In this document: positions 4,538 through 6,400 of the stretch, in pieces
Numbering within the stretch: position 1 is the first letter of the stretch
How the letters are laid out: every line of letters begins with the position of its first letter
DNA from: Candidatus Altarchaeota archaeon
GTDB lineage: Archaea; Altiarchaeota; Altiarchaeia; IMC4; DAOVSA01
Assembly (NCBI GenBank): GCA_030633635.1
Contig: DAOVSA010000035.1
Span: 1 to 6,400 of the forward strand
Length of the DNA stretch: 6,400 bases
Direction of reading: 5' to 3'
The notes under the pieces: generated by a model
The model's input: only the letters and a program-made list of their open reading frames with translations
Told to the model about the DNA's origin: nothing
Databases searched by the model: none
Position numbers and translations under genes: made by a program

Positions 4538-5353
4538 TCATGCATCACGAGAAACCTCTATCTTCTTAGTGTTTTTCTTTAATCTTTTCACGAAATCTTT
4601 TAGTTCGTCTAGCATTTTTCTCTCATTTTTTATATTCTTTTCGATAATATCAACGATTGCACTGCCTACGATAACCCCCTCCACACCAAATCCAACGGCA
4701 CTTGCGACGTGACTCGGTTTTGAGATGCCGAACCCCAGACACAATGGTAAACCGGTTTTTTTCTTGACCCTCTCTACCAGCTGATTGGCGTCTATATCGA
4801 GCTGTTCCCTTGCCCCGGTAACCCCCAACAAGGAAACCAGATAGATAAAACCGCCAGCTTCTTCCAAAATCTTTTGCATCCGGTCATCTGTTGTGGTCTG
4901 GGCTATCATAAAAATCAGATCAATTTTATAATCTTTACAGGCATCCAACATCGCTTTGGATTCTTCAACCGGTAAATCCGGGATTATAATCCCTTCTATA
5001 CCTGATTTGGAACATTCTTTCGCAAATTTGTTCAAACCGTACTGTAGGATTATGTTATAGTACGTAAGTGCGACAAGTGGTATGTCCGCAGTTATCTGTT
5101 TACAGATATCAAAGTAGATGTCTGTGTTCATCCCGGAGGTAAGAGCTCTTTCTGAAGCCCTCTGTATTGTCATACCGTCCGCAATTGGATCTGAAAATGG
5201 GATTCCAAGTTCAATTATATCTGCACCCCCTTTGATAAGGGCATTGACCACGTTAATGGTACTTTCCGGATCTGGGTCACCTGCCGAAACGTAAGCAATC
5301 AACGCCTTTTCATCATTTCTTCCTAGTGCCATAAATTTCTCATTAAGTTTCAT
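4538..5353 (-). CDS. trpA: Tryptophan synthase alpha subunit
   Basis: TrpA cleaves indole-3-glycerol phosphate to indole and glyceraldehyde 3-phosphate; indole then passes to TrpB. The 271 residues form the expected (beta/alpha)8 barrel. The catalytic glutamate is E48 in IELGIPFSDP and the catalytic aspartate is D59 in DPIADG, matching E49 and D60 of the enteric enzymes. The mobile loop 6 is SLLGVTG with T179, preceded by Y171. Phosphate-binding glycines sit in GFGIS (207-211) and IVGSA (228-232). The start agrees with the family, with YVSAGDP at 21-27. The C-terminus is lysine-rich. The gene stands alone: ftsZ converges on it and nurA diverges from it, with no trpB or other trp gene beside it. 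The ATG is preceded by a duplicated SD-ATG unit. Confidence 0.96.
   Translation of the reverse strand: MKLNEKFMALGRNDEKALIAYVSAGDPDPESTINVVNALIKGGADIIELGIPFSDPIADGMTIQRASERALTSGMNTDIYFDICKQITADIPLVALTYYNIILQYGLNKFAKECSKSGIEGIIIPDLPVEESKAMLDACKDYKIDLIFMIAQTTTDDRMQKILEEAGGFIYLVSLLGVTGAREQLDIDANQLVERVKKKTGLPLCLGFGISKPSHVASAVGFGVEGVIVGSAIVDIIEKNIKNERKMLDELKDFVKRLKKNTKKIEVSRDA
4572..4631 (+). terminator. Possible T-rich terminator of ftsZ inside the 3' end of trpA
   Basis: The plus strand carries several T runs (4572-4576, 4584-4587, 4615-4619, 4626-4631) within the first 120 bases after the ftsZ stop. The 19-base gap between the convergent genes has no T tract, so ftsZ transcripts probably end here, antisense to trpA. 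The runs also encode the lysine-rich TrpA tail, so coding use alone could explain them. Confidence 0.3.
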
Positions 5354-5379
5354 TTCCTTATCTGTTCATTTCCTTATCT
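5349..5379 (-). repeat. Tandem duplication of the trpA SD-ATG unit, with a 3-codon upstream ORF
   Basis: On the minus strand AGATAAGGAAATGAA occurs twice (5379-5365 and 5363-5349) with a 16-base period. The upstream copy contains an ATG (5369-5367) that reads Met-Asn-Arg-stop. Its TAA (5360-5358) lies four bases before the real trpA ATG (5353) and overlaps the AAGGA of the second copy. In both copies the SD-like AAGGA is only one base from the ATG, unusually close. Confidence 0.75.
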
Positions 5380-5389
5380 ATTTGAATTA

Positions 5390-5397
5390 TTTTATTT
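5390..5397 (+). promoter_or_regulatory. TATA-like box of nurA
   Basis: TTTTATTT is centred about 23 bases before the nurA ATG at 5417. Transcription would start at or within a few bases of the start codon, so nurA would have a leaderless mRNA, in line with the lack of any SD before it. Confidence 0.5.
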
Positions 5398-5410
5398 CAA
5401 TAACTAAAAA

Positions 5411-5417
5411 TTATATA
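5411..5417 (-). promoter_or_regulatory. TATA box of trpA
   Basis: TATATAA on the minus strand overlaps the first base of the nurA start codon. It predicts trpA transcription from about 5387, inside the TATA-like box of nurA, leaving a leader of about 35 bases that contains the duplicated SD-ATG unit. Confidence 0.5.
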
Positions 5418-6400
5418 TGGGATCTTATTCTATCTGGCAGCGGAAATATAAAACCAACGGACACAGAATACTAAACGACCTGCAGGGATATAAGCGCAGG
5501 ATAATGGACATAAAAGACAGAATCTCTGATCAAAATTTGATCCTGGAGATGCCCGAATCCCCGGTTGATTATAATTCTATATGCTGTGTAGACGGTGGTG
5601 AGGGCATTAGGGAGTTACTTGGTGCCGGACTATATGTCATCAGGGCATCTGGACTCACAATAACCAAAGCCAGGGATCAAAAAGAGAAATTCACCCGGGA
5701 TTTGGACATAAGTATTATAGACTACGACGATCACACAAAGGAAAGGGTAGAGCTACTACGGGGGGCAATGGAGTTTGACGTTGCATTTCAATGCGTAAAA
5801 GAACATAAACCAGAATATTTGTTCCTTGATGGTTCGTTGTATGTGAATGCCAGAAAACGATTGATTGAATGCCCGGAGTATCCGATATACAGAAAAAAGT
5901 TCGTGAAATTGTTAAAATTATGCAAAAAAGACTCGACCCATCTGGTCGGCATTTCTGAGGATAGTAAGTCGAGACTTTTCACCCAGTATCTATCCCTGAA
6001 ATACGATCTTGAGATACCCAAGTTCATGACCGATTCCGGTGTTTTGAGATTATTGACAAGAAACGCCATGTACCGAACCGTTGAATTTACACCGCAGTCG
6101 AGGTTTGAGTTGGACGATAAATTATCCGCAGGATTAATTGCATCCTTTCCAACGGTTTATCTGCAGCCAACCTCGCTTTCGAACCCTCTCCGTGTAGATG
6201 TCCCCGACTGGGAACCAGACTTCGACAAGATCATTAACCTGATAGTTATGCTATCCAAGGGATCAAAGAGATATGGATACCCAATCCCTCTCTATCTGGT
6301 TCATTTAGATGCCCACATAGAGAGAAAACACACGGACTGGATAACACAGCAGCTCATTCATTTCATTTCAAAACACGATCCTGAGTTATATGATACGATC
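5417..6400 (+). CDS. nurA: NurA-type 5'-3' nuclease, 3' end outside window
   Basis: NurA nucleases work with the HerA translocase and Mre11-Rad50 in archaeal DNA end resection. The frame is open from ATG 5417 to the edge, giving 328 residues with no stop; family members are about 300-450 long. Acidic metal-binding motifs are CCVDGGEG with D59 (usually VDGS in the family) and LFLDGSLY with D138. Between them KERVELLRGAMEF supplies candidate catalytic glutamates (E109, E112). Near the visible end YGYPIPLYLVHLDAHIE provides the late conserved region with H300. A stop (5405-5407) lies four codons before the ATG, so the start is well bounded. There is no SD, and a leaderless transcript is likely. 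No herA, mre11 or rad50 is visible; any could lie beyond the right edge. The assignment rests on motifs and overall layout. Confidence 0.82.
   Translation, partial: MGSYSIWQRKYKTNGHRILNDLQGYKRRIMDIKDRISDQNLILEMPESPVDYNSICCVDGGEGIRELLGAGLYVIRASGLTITKARDQKEKFTRDLDISIIDYDDHTKERVELLRGAMEFDVAFQCVKEHKPEYLFLDGSLYVNARKRLIECPEYPIYRKKFVKLLKLCKKDSTHLVGISEDSKSRLFTQYLSLKYDLEIPKFMTDSGVLRLLTRNAMYRTVEFTPQSRFELDDKLSAGLIASFPTVYLQPTSLSNPLRVDVPDWEPDFDKIINLIVMLSKGSKRYGYPIPLYLVHLDAHIERKHTDWITQQLIHFISKHDPELYDTI

Noticed and set aside
5788..6069. 93-residue minus-strand ORF
   Set aside because: It is wholly inside nurA on the opposite strand, with no SD and no recognisable domain. The NurA frame has the conserved motifs.

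Overview
The window looks like a piece of chromosome from a euryarchaeon. The support is an archaeal-type eS8 ribosomal protein, an FtsZ2-class cell-division GTPase, an isopentenyl phosphate kinase (the archaeal branch of the mevalonate pathway), a NurA-type nuclease, an archaeal 7S/SRP RNA, and A+T-rich TATA-like boxes about 25 bases before predicted transcript starts. Base composition is moderate to low in G+C, apart from the G+C-richer SRP RNA. The methanogen / methanotroph-related euryarchaea are plausible hosts, but nothing here fixes the genus. I see no insertion sequences, CRISPR array, tRNA or prophage genes.

Layout. (1) 1-1577, plus strand: the 3' part of a surface-anchored protein with beta-sandwich repeats and a C-terminal membrane anchor, then rps8e (eS8) with its Shine-Dalgarno (SD) overlapping the previous stop, then an 87-residue EF-Tu-domain-II-like protein. 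(2) 1598-2157, minus strand: a two-gene unit made of a conserved 139-residue protein of unknown function and, 2 bases after its stop, a 45-residue eight-cysteine zinc-finger protein. The unit has its own promoter and a perfect palindrome in its leader. (3) 2253-3277, minus strand: SRP RNA followed 13 bases later by the isopentenyl phosphate kinase gene, so the kinase has no promoter of its own outside the RNA gene. (4) 3278-3432: a divergent promoter region with two inverted repeats. (5) 3433-4518, plus: ftsZ (FtsZ2 class). (6) 4538-5353, minus: a stand-alone trpA convergent with ftsZ. (7) 5417 to the window end, plus: a nearly complete nurA, divergent from trpA with interlocking promoters.

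The genes are mostly housekeeping: translation (eS8, EF-like protein), protein targeting (SRP RNA), isoprenoid lipid precursors (IPK), division (FtsZ2), tryptophan synthesis (TrpA) and DNA end processing (NurA). The points most worth following up are the SRP RNA-IPK arrangement, a non-GNRA helix 8 loop in the SRP RNA, a duplicated SD-ATG unit that creates a 3-codon upstream ORF before trpA, the unknown protein / zinc-finger pair, and the palindromes near promoters. I did not find convincing evidence for a wholly new multi-gene system.
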